A stretch of 64,000 bases of DNA from Trujillonella endophytica. GTDB taxonomy: Bacteria; Actinomycetota; Actinomycetes; Mycobacteriales; Geodermatophilaceae. Below the pieces are notes generated by a model. It was not told the origin of the DNA and searched no databases. It was given only the letters and a program-made list of their open reading frames with translations. The stretch is from NCBI RefSeq assembly GCF_900110555.1, contig NZ_FOEE01000003.1:372001-436000 (forward strand). The letters are read 5' to 3'. Positions 12,281 to 23,791 of the stretch are shown in pieces (position 1 is the first letter of the stretch; each line of letters begins with the position of its first letter). A program made the translations under genes and the position numbers.

Positions 12281-12550
12281 TCAGGACTCCGCGGGCGCCG
12301 TCGTGCTGGTGGCTCCGGGGGAGGCGTCCGCGGCGTCCGGCTCCAGCTCCGGGACGTCCCCGGCGCGGGCCTCGGCGTAGCGCTCCTGGATGAAGCGCTC
12401 GAGCTCGTCGACCTCGACGCGCCACTGGCCGCGCCCGCCGATCTGGATCGCGATCAGTTCCTTGCGACGGACGAGCGCGTACACCTGTCGCCAGGAGACG
12501 TTCAGGATCTCCGCCACGTCGGCGAGGGTCAGGAAACGCGGTGTGGGCAT
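12281..12550 (-). CDS. Excisionase/MerR-like helix-turn-helix DNA-binding protein
   Basis: A small 89-aa DNA-binding protein. Residues 1-60 (FLTLADVAEILNVSWRQVYA, LVRRKELIAIQIGGRGQWRV, EVDELERFIQERY) form the winged-helix of the excisionase/BldC-like group. The last 25 residues are an acidic Pro/Ala-rich tail. No recombinase or phage gene is nearby, so it is most likely a chromosomal regulator rather than an excisionase. It is transcribed divergently from the CpaB-like gene, and the intergenic region carries two strong inverted repeats that could be its operators. Start ATG 12550. Confidence 0.85.
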   Translation of the reverse strand: MPTPRFLTLADVAEILNVSWRQVYALVRRKELIAIQIGGRGQWRVEVDELERFIQERYAEARAGDVPELEPDAADASPGATSTTAPAES

Positions 12551-12613
12551 CGACGGTCTCCCATCCGGGGTCGACCGCCAGTCTGTCAGCCCTCCGGAGG
12601 CTTCTGCCGCACC

Positions 12614-12637
12614 GTCCACACCCGAACGTGTGGACAA
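12614..12637. promoter_or_regulatory. Pair of inverted DnaA-box-like sites, one perfect
   Basis: GTCCACAC (12614-12621) and GTGTGGAC (12628-12635) form an 8-bp inverted repeat with a 6-bp spacer. Read on the minus strand, 12637-12629 is TTGTCCACA, the consensus DnaA box of high-GC actinobacteria. The opposite arm reads CCGTCCACA, two mismatches from it. Confidence 0.5.
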
Positions 12638-12678
12638 CCGGTGCACGGGAACGCGTCCGTCCCGCATCATCTGCGTCC

Positions 12679-12699
12679 GACCGTCGGCTCCCGACGGTC
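12679..12699. promoter_or_regulatory. 9-bp perfect inverted repeat upstream of the CpaB-like gene
   Basis: GACCGTCGG (12679-12687) is mirrored by CCGACGGTC (12691-12699) around CTC. It lies 46 bp before the GTG start of the SAF-domain gene and could be an operator for the divergent HTH protein or a hairpin in the leader. Confidence 0.45.
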
Positions 12700-12744
12700 G
12701 GGAACCGGCGGGGACACCGCCGACAGCGGATGGAGGCAGCACCG

Positions 12745-13560
12745 GTGACCGACGTGCGGACGAGCCCGCCCCCGGCTCCGGTGGCACCCACCGCGATCGC
12801 GCGGGTGCGCGGGCCGGTGCCGCGGCGGGTCCGTGCCCCGCGCTGGCTGGACCTGCGGCTGGTGCTGGGCGTGCTCCTCGTGCTCGTCTCGGTCCTGGTC
12901 GGCGCGCGCGTGGTGGCGGCGGCCGACACGACCGTGCCGGTGTGGGCGGCCTCGGGTGACCTCGCCGCGGGCACGGTGCTCTCCGCCGGTGACCTGGTCG
13001 CCGTGGACGTGCGCCTGGACGACGTCGCCGCGCGATACCTGGCGACCAGCACCCGGCCCGAGGGGCGCACCCTGGGGCGGGCGGTGCGGAGCGGAGAACT
13101 CCTGCCGGGGTCGGCGCTGGAGGAGGCGCCCGACCTCGTCCAGATCGCGCTGCCGGTGCAGGCCGGATTCGTGCCGCCGGGACTCGACCGGGGCCGCATC
13201 GTGGACGTGTACGCGGTGGCCGACCCCGCGGCGGGTGCGTCGGGGACCGCGGACGGCCAGGTGACCCTCGTGGTCGGCTCGGCGCCGGTTCAGGCGGTCT
13301 CCGGGCGCAACGACGGGGTGCTCTCGGGCTCGTTGACGACCGTGCAGGTGGTCGTGTCCGTGGCGGCGGACACCGCCGACGAGGTGCTGGCCGCGATCGC
13401 CGGCCGTCCTCTGGTCGTCGTGCTGCGCGGATCCGTGGACGCGGCGGCCCCCTCGACGACCGGGACCGCGCCGACCTCGACGACCTCGCCGTCGTCCGCT
13501 GCGCCGTCGTCCGTTCCGTCGACGGCCACGCCGTCGGCGTCCACGGCCCCGCCGTCCTGA
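12745..13560 (+). CDS. SAF-domain protein, CpaB/RcpC-like
   Basis: A 271-aa protein resembling CpaB/RcpC, the periplasmic Flp (tight adherence) pilus assembly factor. A proline-rich cytoplasmic N-terminus is followed by one membrane segment (about 34-57, LVLGVLLVLVSVLVGARVVA). The SAF domain follows (VPVWAASGDLAAGTVLSAGD, VRSGELLPGSALEE), then a second beta domain (IALPVQAGFVPPGLDRGRIV) and a 35-residue Ser/Thr/Ala/Pro tail, probably a flexible surface linker. GTG 12745 is chosen over ATG 12730 because GGAGG (12732-12736) is correctly spaced for it. The stop overlaps the next ATG (TGATG). No CpaF ATPase or TadB/C follows. Confidence 0.8.
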   Translation: MTDVRTSPPPAPVAPTAIARVRGPVPRRVRAPRWLDLRLVLGVLLVLVSVLVGARVVAAADTTVPVWAASGDLAAGTVLSAGDLVAVDVRLDDVAARYLATSTRPEGRTLGRAVRSGELLPGSALEEAPDLVQIALPVQAGFVPPGLDRGRIVDVYAVADPAAGASGTADGQVTLVVGSAPVQAVSGRNDGVLSGSLTTVQVVVSVAADTADEVLAAIAGRPLVVVLRGSVDAAAPSTTGTAPTSTTSPSSAAPSSVPSTATPSASTAPPS

Positions 13561-14855
13561 TGGCGCTCCAGGTCTTCACCGCGGTCACGGGCGCCGCCTG
13601 GGAGTCGGCCCTGGTCGCCGCGCTGGACCGGGCCGACCACGGCGTGACCGTGGTGCGGCGCTGCGTGGACGTCTCCGAACTGCTCGCCGCCGCGGCCACA
13701 GGCACCGGGGCGGCCGCCCTGCTCTCCGCCGACCTGCGCCGCCTGGACGCCGACGCGGTGGCCCGGCTGGCGGCCGCCGGGGTGGCCGCCGTCGGTCTGG
13801 TGGACCCCGGCGACGAGCGTGGGGCGGCGCGGCTGCAGGCATGGGGCGTGCTGCACGTGCTGCCGGCCGACGCCGCGCCCGAGGACATCGCGGAGGCGCT
13901 GCGGGACGCGGTGGCCGGCGGACCGCCGCGAGGTCGCGACGTCGCGGACACGCGGTCGGCCCTCGACGGCGGCGCCCGGCCCCTCGGTCCGGCCGAGCGC
14001 GAGGGCGGGGAGGGCATCGTGGTCGCGGTCTGGGGCCCCACGGGGGCGCCGGGCAGGACGACCGTGGCCGTCGGGCTCGCGGACGAGGCGGCGCGGCTGG
14101 GCGTGGAGACGCTGCTCGTCGACGCCGACGTGTACGGCGGTGTGGTGGCGCAGGTGCTGGGACTGCTGGACGAGTCGCCCGGTCTGGCTGCGGCGGCGCG
14201 GCGGGCGGCCACCGGGGGTCTGGACGAGGCGGCGCTGCGCCGACTGGCCTGGGAGGTGCGGCCGGGGCTGGCGGTCCTGACCGGTCTGGCGCGCGCCCAT
14301 CGGTGGCCCGAGCTGCGGCCGTCGGCGGTGGTGCAGGTGCTGGAGGAGGCCCGGAGAACGGCCGCACTGACCGTCGTGGACTGCGGGTTCAACCTGGAGG
14401 AGGACGAGGAGCTGTCGTTCGACACGGCGGCACCGCGCCGCAACGGGGCGACGCTGGCGGTCCTGGAGACCGCGGACGTGGTGCTCTGCGTGGGCGGCGC
14501 CGACCCGGTGGCCCTGCAGCGCTGCATCCGCGCGCTGGGGGACCTGCGCGACGTCCTCCCCGACGTCGAGCCGCTGCTGGTGGTCAACCAGGTCCGGCGC
14601 GGACCCGTACCGGGCGATCCGCGCCGGGAGATCGCCGAGGCCCTGACGCGGTTCGCCGCCCGCGAGGTCGACTGCTTCCTGCCGGCCGACCGCCGGGCCA
14701 CCGACGCCGCCCTGGGATCGGGCCGCACGCTGGCCGAGGCCGCCCCGGCGTCGGCGCTCCGGGAGGAGTTGCGCGCGCTCGCCGCGCGGTTGACCGGGGT
14801 TCCGGTGCGAGCCGCCCGGCGGGGCCGGGCTCGGGCGGGTCGCGCCGCGGGGTGA
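13560..14855 (+). CDS. CpaE/TadZ-like ParA-family ATPase
   Basis: A 431-aa protein with a receiver-like N-terminal domain (residues about 1-125, without a clear phospho-acceptor set) and a MinD/ParA-type P-loop ATPase domain (about 155-415). The latter shows VVAVWGPTGAPGRTTVAVGL, TLLVDADVYGGVVAQVLGL and VVDCGFNLEEDEE. The Walker A motif is variant: the usual GKGGxGKT reads GPTGAPGRTT, with Arg at the lysine position. TadZ/CpaE proteins position the Flp pilus machine at the cell pole. It is coupled to the CpaB-like gene by TGATG. The remaining Flp genes are not in this window. Confidence 0.8.
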   Translation: MALQVFTAVTGAAWESALVAALDRADHGVTVVRRCVDVSELLAAAATGTGAAALLSADLRRLDADAVARLAAAGVAAVGLVDPGDERGAARLQAWGVLHVLPADAAPEDIAEALRDAVAGGPPRGRDVADTRSALDGGARPLGPAEREGGEGIVVAVWGPTGAPGRTTVAVGLADEAARLGVETLLVDADVYGGVVAQVLGLLDESPGLAAAARRAATGGLDEAALRRLAWEVRPGLAVLTGLARAHRWPELRPSAVVQVLEEARRTAALTVVDCGFNLEEDEELSFDTAAPRRNGATLAVLETADVVLCVGGADPVALQRCIRALGDLRDVLPDVEPLLVVNQVRRGPVPGDPRREIAEALTRFAAREVDCFLPADRRATDAALGSGRTLAEAAPASALREELRALAARLTGVPVRAARRGRARAGRAAG

Positions 14856-14856
14856 A

Positions 14857-14891
14857 CCGCGCTCCGGACGCCCCCGAGGCGTGGAGCGCGG
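14857..14891 (+). terminator. Terminator after the CpaE-like gene
   Basis: CCGCGCTCC (14857-14865) pairs with GGAGCGCGG (14883-14891), and inside it ACGCC (14868-14872) with GGCGT (14878-14882). It starts one base after the stop codon. Confidence 0.7.
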
Positions 14892-14935
14892 ACGTGGGGT
14901 GTGCGTAGCGTGGGCAGCCGGATGCAGGGGGGACG

Positions 14936-16324
14936 ATGCTGGAGCGCCTGACGACGATCGACGCGTCGTTCGTGTACCTCGAGGAGCCCGACGCGCCCAT
15001 GCACGTCGGCGGCGTCCTGCTCCTGGAGCCGCCGGCCGGTGGGCTGGACGCGCTGGCGGCGTTGGTCCAGGCGCGGCTCCCGCTCGTGCCGCGGTACCGC
15101 CAGCGGGTGGTGGAGGTCCCCGGCCGGCTCGCCGACCCGGTGTGGGCCGACGATCCCGAGTTCGACGTGGCCTACCACGTCCGGCAGTCGGCGCTGCCCC
15201 GGCCGGGTACCGAAGCGCAGCTGCTCTCCCTCGTCTCGCGGCTCACCGCGCGCCGGCTGGACCCGCGGCGTCCGCTCTGGGAGCTGTACCTCGTCGAGGG
15301 GCTCGCCGACGGCCGCGTCGCCGTCATCACCAAGACCCACCCGGCCCTCGTGGACGGGCTCGGCGCGGTGGACATCGCCCAGGTCCTGCTGGACCCTTCC
15401 CCGACGCCGGAGCTGCCGGCGCCGGATGCGGAGCCGTGGCGCCCGCGCCGGCTGCCCACCGGCGCGGAGCTGCTGCGGACCGCGGTGACCGAGTACGTGC
15501 AGCGGCCGTCCGCGGCCGTCGAGGGCCTCGCCGCGGCGGCGACCGACGTGCGGGCGACGCTCGCGCGGGTCGGCGGCGCGGCCTCGGGGTTCGTCCGCGC
15601 CGCCCGGTCTGCGGTCTTCCCCGCGCCGCAGAGCCCGCTCAACCACGCCCGGGGGCGCCAGCGGCGGGTGGCGTTCGCGCGCGCGGACCTCGAGGACCTG
15701 AAGGCCGTCCGGCGCGCGCACGGCGGGACCATCAACGACGTCCTGCTGACCGTGCTGACCGGTGCCCTGCGTGACTGGCTGCTCTCCCGGGGGATCGCGG
15801 TGGTCGCCTCGACGTCGGTGCGGGCGCTGGTGCCCGTGTCGGTGCAGAGCGACGAGCAGGAGGCCCCGGGCAGCCGGGTCGCCAGTTACCTGGTCGACCT
15901 GCCGGTAGGAGAGCCCAACCCCCGGGTCCGGCTGGCGCGGCTGAGCTACGCCATGCGCGGTGTCGCGCGCTCCGGCCGGTCGGTGGGGGCCGATGCCCTG
16001 ATCGCGCTCACCGGCTTCGCCCCGCCGACGCTGCACGCCCTCGGTGCCCGGGCGGCGCGCGGCCTGTCCCGGCGGATGTTCAACCTCGTGATCACCAACG
16101 TGCCCGGCCCGCAGGTGCCGTTGTTCGCCGCAGGTGCGCGGATGCACGAGGTCTTCCCCGTGGTGCCGCTGGTCCGTGGGCAGGGCCTGTCGATCGGCAT
16201 GACCAGCTACGACGGGCGGGTGTGCGTCTGCCTCAACGCCGACCGCGACACCGTCGGCGACGTCGACCTGCTGGCCGACCTCATCGAGCAGGAGATGGCG
16301 GAGCTCGTCGAGGCATCGCGCTGA
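14936..16324 (+). CDS. WS/DGAT-type acyltransferase (wax ester / triacylglycerol synthesis)
   Basis: Wax-ester synthase / diacylglycerol acyltransferase family, 462 aa, the usual length. It has the N-terminal signature LTTIDASFVYLEEPDAPMHV, the RRPLWELYLVEGL motif, and in the C-terminal half GGTINDVLLTVLTGALRDWL and SRRMFNLVITNVPGP. The catalytic HHxxxDG motif reads HPALVDG (H135, P136, D140, G141): the second histidine, which is the catalytic base in studied members, is proline. The protein may therefore be inactive, use H135, or have another acyltransferase role. Start ATG 14936 with a purine-rich GGGGGG site. Confidence 0.88.
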   Translation: MLERLTTIDASFVYLEEPDAPMHVGGVLLLEPPAGGLDALAALVQARLPLVPRYRQRVVEVPGRLADPVWADDPEFDVAYHVRQSALPRPGTEAQLLSLVSRLTARRLDPRRPLWELYLVEGLADGRVAVITKTHPALVDGLGAVDIAQVLLDPSPTPELPAPDAEPWRPRRLPTGAELLRTAVTEYVQRPSAAVEGLAAAATDVRATLARVGGAASGFVRAARSAVFPAPQSPLNHARGRQRRVAFARADLEDLKAVRRAHGGTINDVLLTVLTGALRDWLLSRGIAVVASTSVRALVPVSVQSDEQEAPGSRVASYLVDLPVGEPNPRVRLARLSYAMRGVARSGRSVGADALIALTGFAPPTLHALGARAARGLSRRMFNLVITNVPGPQVPLFAAGARMHEVFPVVPLVRGQGLSIGMTSYDGRVCVCLNADRDTVGDVDLLADLIEQEMAELVEASR

Positions 16325-16329
16325 TCGCC

Positions 16330-16349
16330 CGGCCGCGCCTGCGCGGCCG
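16330..16349 (+). terminator. Terminator after the WS/DGAT gene
   Basis: CGGCCGCG (16330-16337) pairs perfectly with CGCGGCCG (16342-16349) around CCTG, 5 bp after the stop codon. Confidence 0.65.
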
Positions 16350-16408
16350 AGGGGCGTGGGGGCGGCCGGGATACGGTCGTCGCTCCACCGATGGAGGGAA
16401 GAACCCGC

Positions 16409-16921
16409 GTGCGCGTGTACCTGCCGGCGACGACGACCGTGCTGCGGACGCTGGTGGACGAGGGGCGGCTGGCCGGGCCGCACACCGCCTTCGCGGTCAC
16501 CCCGGTGCTGCGGCAGCACTACGCGGTGAGCGACGCGGAGGCCGACGCGGAGGAGCTGGAGTACGCGGCGCTGCTGACCGCCGCCCGTGCCAGCCTGCGC
16601 CTGCTGGACAACGACCCGCTCGCTCCCCGCCGGCGGGCGGTCGTCGCCGCCGACGTGCCCGACGACGCGGTCGCCGCGCTGGACGAGCCGCACATCGACG
16701 CCGGCGCGGTCCGGGTGAGCGCCGACATCGGCATGCGCGACGTCGCCAGCGTGCACCTGGACGGCGCGGATGCCGAGGAGGACGTCCGCACCGCGGTCGC
16801 CGTCGTCCTCGAGGCCGACCTGGGCAGCGACGACGCGCAGTTCGTCGTCGACCAGGCCGAGGGTCACGAGCTGGCCTGGTACGCGACGCAGGAACTCGGG
16901 CCGCTGCTCGACCTGCTCTGA
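16409..16921 (+). CDS. DUF6912-type conserved actinobacterial protein
   Basis: A 170-aa soluble protein of unknown function resembling the DUF6912 family. It starts MRVYLPATTTVLRTLVDEGR and contains PHTAFAVTPVLRQHY, AAARASLRLL-type helices, a central VVAADVPDDAV strand and the acidic C-terminal QAEGHELAWYATQELGPLLD. No catalytic or membrane motif is evident. GTG 16409 is preferred to ATG 16391 because the GGAGGGAA sequence at 16393-16400 is then a correctly placed ribosome site. It stands alone between two hairpins and is convergent with the large FtsK-type gene. Confidence 0.72.
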   Translation: MRVYLPATTTVLRTLVDEGRLAGPHTAFAVTPVLRQHYAVSDAEADAEELEYAALLTAARASLRLLDNDPLAPRRRAVVAADVPDDAVAALDEPHIDAGAVRVSADIGMRDVASVHLDGADAEEDVRTAVAVVLEADLGSDDAQFVVDQAEGHELAWYATQELGPLLDLL

Positions 16922-16939
16922 GCCCGGCGGCCGCCGGGC
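16922..16939. terminator. Convergent terminator hairpin
   Basis: GCCCGGC (16922-16928) and GCCGGGC (16933-16939) pair around GGCC. The 18-bp palindrome begins directly after the DUF6912 stop and lies 20 bp before the end of the FtsK-type gene on the other strand. Confidence 0.65.
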
Positions 16940-16959
16940 GGTCATCATGCCTCGAGCGG

Positions 16960-21210
<4,251 letters not shown>

Positions 21211-21259
21211 GCCGCGATCCTGGGCGGATGAGGGCGCACCGGACCCGCTCCGCGTCGAT

Positions 21260-21289
21260 CTGTGGACGGCCGGCCCGCCTGTGGACGGC
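21260..21289. promoter_or_regulatory. Direct repeat in the divergent FtsK-type / WXG100 intergenic region
   Basis: CTGTGGACGGC occurs at 21260-21270 and again at 21279-21289, a period of 19 bp (close to two helical turns, so both copies lie on the same DNA face). The core TGTGGAC also occurs in the inverted repeat at 12614-12635. It lies 73-102 bp upstream of the WXG100 start. Confidence 0.45.
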
Positions 21290-21361
21290 GTGGCGGTGCC
21301 AGCGCCACCGCGGCCTACCGTCCGCCGTCACCGGGAGAGACCCGGATCGGGAGGAGGACAC

Positions 21362-21655
21362 GTGAAGGTCGACATCGCGACGCTGCAGTCGATGGCCGGG
21401 CAGTGCCGGGCGGAGGCAGCGGAGACGACGGCCCGCCAGGCAGGGCTGTCGAGCAGCATCAACACCTCGGTGCTGGACGGCTGGACCGACAGCCAGGCGG
21501 CGGTGCGCTTCACCGAGCTGTACGAGCAGTGGCGCCTGTCCGCCCAGGGGGTGGCCGACGCGCTCACCGGCATGGGCGGCCTGCTCGCGGGGGTCGCCGA
21601 CTCCTACCAGCAGCACGAGGCCGACATGGCCGCGAGGATCGGCTCGCTCCTGTGA
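21362..21655 (+). CDS. WXG100-family protein (ESAT-6-like)
   Basis: A 97-aa all-helical protein of the size and pattern of WXG100 type VII substrates. The two helices are joined by a turn at LDGWTDSQAAVRF (W41); the third position of the W-x-G motif is Asp (W-T-D) instead of Gly. The helix after the turn contains YEQWRLSAQGVADALTGMGG, and the end ADSYQQHEADMAARIGSLL fits the usual C-terminal YxxxD/E-like secretion signal (YQQHE). GTG 21362 has an excellent GGGAGGAGG site. It is divergent from the FHA-FtsK motor and is the only WXG100 gene in the window, so the protein probably forms a homodimer. Confidence 0.88.
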   Translation: MKVDIATLQSMAGQCRAEAAETTARQAGLSSSINTSVLDGWTDSQAAVRFTELYEQWRLSAQGVADALTGMGGLLAGVADSYQQHEADMAARIGSLL

Positions 21656-21687
21656 CCTCTGCCGTCAGGAGCGGGAGGGCGGGGATC

Positions 21688-22623
21688 TCACGGCGTCGCG
21701 GGCGCCGGCACGCCGGGGCGGCGGTGCCGCCGCGCCAGCAGCCGGCCCCGCAGCTCCGGCACGCGCTCCCACGGCAGGATCGACAGGATCGCCACGCAGT
21801 GCGGCAGGAAGACGATCGTGACGCCGGCGTAGACCATCAGGTGGAAGCCGATGAGGAAGACCACCAGGGCCACCCGGGCCCGGTCGCGCCAGACGAGCAG
21901 CAGGAGCACCGCCAGCGCCTCGAGCACGATCATCGCCCACTGCAGCGCCTCGAGCAGCCAGGGGGCGTCCAGCGTCCACTCCGACAACGAGGTGCCGCGG
22001 CGGATGACGGCGCGGGCGAGGGTGGCGCCGGTGGGCCAGTCCCAGCCGCCGAAGCGGATCTTGGCCCAGGCCGCCAGGAAGTAGGTGAGCACCACGGCGA
22101 GCAGGACCGCAGCCATCGCGAAGCCCGCGGCCTCGGACCGCCGGCGGTCCCGCCAGCGGGCGACGCCGACGGTCGGCAGGACCGCGAGCAGCACCAGGAA
22201 GGCGATGCGGTCGTGGTCCACCTTCCCGTAGCTCATCGCGATGACCATCCACTCGAGGTAGAGGAGGAACACCGCGGTGCCCAGGAGGCGGGGAGCGCGC
22301 CCGGTCGCCGCCGCCAGCGCGGTGAGCAGCAACGCCCACTGCACGACGGTGACCACCGTGCGGGTCGGGGTGGGCAGGGGGAGCAGCTCACCGATGGTCA
22401 GCGGCGCGTACCACTCCGGCGGGACGTCGGCGTGCGCCCGGACCCAGGCGGTCGTCAGCCACACGTCGACCCAGATGAACAGGTAGGCGATGGTCCGGAC
22501 GACCGCGATGCGGGCCAGCGGCACCGGGCGGAACCACCAGCGCGCGCCGAGCGGGAAGGCCCGGGCCGGCTCGGCAGCGGACGAGGCGGGGGCGGCGGGG
22601 GAGGAGGCGTCGGAGCGGTTCAC
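21688..22623 (-). CDS. HTTM-domain membrane protein
   Basis: A 311-aa multi-pass membrane protein of the HTTM family (membrane domain shared with vitamin-K-dependent gamma-carboxylase). At least six hydrophobic segments are visible (for example VVTVVQWALLLTALAAATG, FAMAAVLLAVVLTYFLAAWA, VALVVFLIGFHLMVYAGVTI). The conserved core YLEWMVIAMSYGKVDHDRIA and WAKIRFGGWDWPTG is also present. The bacterial function is unknown. GTG 22623 overlaps the stop of the upstream gene in GTGA, so the two genes form a coupled pair. It is convergent with the WXG100 gene, 32 bp apart. Confidence 0.85.
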   Translation of the reverse strand: MNRSDASSPAAPASSAAEPARAFPLGARWWFRPVPLARIAVVRTIAYLFIWVDVWLTTAWVRAHADVPPEWYAPLTIGELLPLPTPTRTVVTVVQWALLLTALAAATGRAPRLLGTAVFLLYLEWMVIAMSYGKVDHDRIAFLVLLAVLPTVGVARWRDRRRSEAAGFAMAAVLLAVVLTYFLAAWAKIRFGGWDWPTGATLARAVIRRGTSLSEWTLDAPWLLEALQWAMIVLEALAVLLLLVWRDRARVALVVFLIGFHLMVYAGVTIVFLPHCVAILSILPWERVPELRGRLLARRHRRPGVPAPATP

Positions 22624-23147
22624 GGGATCGGTTCCAGGTCGTGGTCGACGACGACCGTGTCGGTGTACTCGCCGGTGCGCTGACCGTCGACCAGTTCGAA
22701 GCGACGCTGGACCACTCGCACCTCGACGAGCGGCTCGGCGCCGGGGTGGTGCTCGACGTAGGTCTCGGCGAGCAGCCCGAGCAGTTCGGGGTGGGCACGC
22801 ATCCGCGGCAACTGGCCCTCGAACTCGGCGCGGCGCAGACCCACCTCCCCTCCGGACAGGCGGACCTCCTGGCCGGCCTCGGTGAGGCCCACGACGCGGG
22901 TGGAGACGACGGGGGCATCGGGATCGGCGCGGGTGGAGTACATGCGGAAGGGACCGAAGGGGAAGTCGGAGTCGTCGCCCCAGACGGTCCCGGCCATGAC
23001 GACCGCGAACACCACGGCGGTCACGGCCAGCCGCACCCGACGAGAGGCCGAGGAGAGGCGGACCACATCCGTTCCGGTGGTGTCCTCGGCCGTGGAGAGC
23101 AGGGACACCGCAGCATCGTAGGATCGACGCCCGTCCAGACGGGTCAC
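22620..23147 (-). CDS. Single-pass membrane protein, partner of the HTTM protein
   Basis: A 175-aa protein with one membrane segment (about 40-57, LAVTAVVFAVVMAGTVW) and an extracytoplasmic domain opening with the conserved-looking DSDFPFGPFRMYS. It ends in the beta-rich VEVRVVQRRFELVDGQRTGE and TDTVVVDHDLEPIP. Similar proteins typically accompany HTTM proteins; their function is unknown. The start is uncertain: GTG 23147 gives the longest form, and an in-frame GTG about 16 codons later (AVSLLSTAED) is equally possible. It overlaps the HTTM gene by 4 bp. Confidence 0.75.
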   Translation of the reverse strand: MTRLDGRRSYDAAVSLLSTAEDTTGTDVVRLSSASRRVRLAVTAVVFAVVMAGTVWGDDSDFPFGPFRMYSTRADPDAPVVSTRVVGLTEAGQEVRLSGGEVGLRRAEFEGQLPRMRAHPELLGLLAETYVEHHPGAEPLVEVRVVQRRFELVDGQRTGEYTDTVVVDHDLEPIP

Positions 23148-23242
23148 CGACGCGTGCGCGGGCGCCGCTCCCCGGGTCCTGCCCGCGGCGCTGCCTCGCC
23201 CCCACCGGTGGCCACATCAGCAACGACGCGGGGAGCGCCCAC

Positions 23243-23749
23243 ATGCAGTTCGGTCGGTACTACGAGGAGTTCGAGGTCGGGGCGGTCTACAAGCACTGGC
23301 CCGGCAAGACGGTCACCGAGTACGACGACCACCTGTTCTGCCTGATCACGATGAACCACCACCCGCTGCACCTGGACACGCACTACGCGGCCGAGACGAC
23401 CGACTTCGGCAAGAACGTCGTCGTCGGCAACTACATCTACTCCCTGCTGCTGGGCATGAGCGTCCCGGACGTGTCGGGCAAGGCGATCGCCAACCTGGAG
23501 GTCGAGTCGCTGCGGCACGTGGCGCCGACGTTCCACGGCGACACCATCTACGGCGAGACCACGGTGCTGGACAAGACGCCGTCCACGTCCAAGGACGACC
23601 GCGGGGTCGTGTACGTCGAGACGATCGGCTACAAGCAGGACGGCACGGTCGTCTGCATCTTCCGGCGCAAGGTGATGGTCCCCAAGCGCAGCTACGGCGA
23701 GGCGCGCGGTGGCGAGCAGCCCGGTCGCCCGGAGCCCGTGGCGCGCTGA
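23243..23749 (+). CDS. MaoC-family hot-dog dehydratase
   Basis: A 168-aa single hot-dog domain of the MaoC/(R)-hydratase family, which hydrates enoyl-CoA-type substrates. Visible features are FEVGAVYKHWPGKTVTEYDD, the hot-dog helix region MNHHPLHLDTHYAAETTDFG (with the Asp and His expected of the hydratase active site), VVVGNYIYSLLLGM, and the strand pairs VESLRHVAPTFHGDTIYGET and VVYVETIGYKQDG. Some homologues act in mesaconyl-CoA hydration or dicarboxylate metabolism, but no pathway partner lies nearby to decide. Start ATG 23243 behind GGGGAG. Confidence 0.88.
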   Translation: MQFGRYYEEFEVGAVYKHWPGKTVTEYDDHLFCLITMNHHPLHLDTHYAAETTDFGKNVVVGNYIYSLLLGMSVPDVSGKAIANLEVESLRHVAPTFHGDTIYGETTVLDKTPSTSKDDRGVVYVETIGYKQDGTVVCIFRRKVMVPKRSYGEARGGEQPGRPEPVAR

Positions 23750-23757
23750 GCCGCGAC

Positions 23758-23787
23758 GCCGGCGGCGGCACGACCGCCGTCGCCGGC
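23758..23787. terminator. Convergent terminator hairpin (MaoC / NUDIX)
   Basis: GCCGGC (23758-23763) pairs with GCCGGC (23782-23787 region), extended inside by GGCGG (23764-23768) against CCGCC (23774-23778), with a two-base bulge and loop CACGA. It lies between converging stops at 23749 and 23792. Confidence 0.6.
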
Positions 23788-23791
23788 GGCC

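Noticed and set aside
12629-12637. DnaA box as evidence for a replication origin
   Set aside because: Only one perfect box, no dnaA/dnaN/rpmH neighbourhood and no AT-rich unwinding region.
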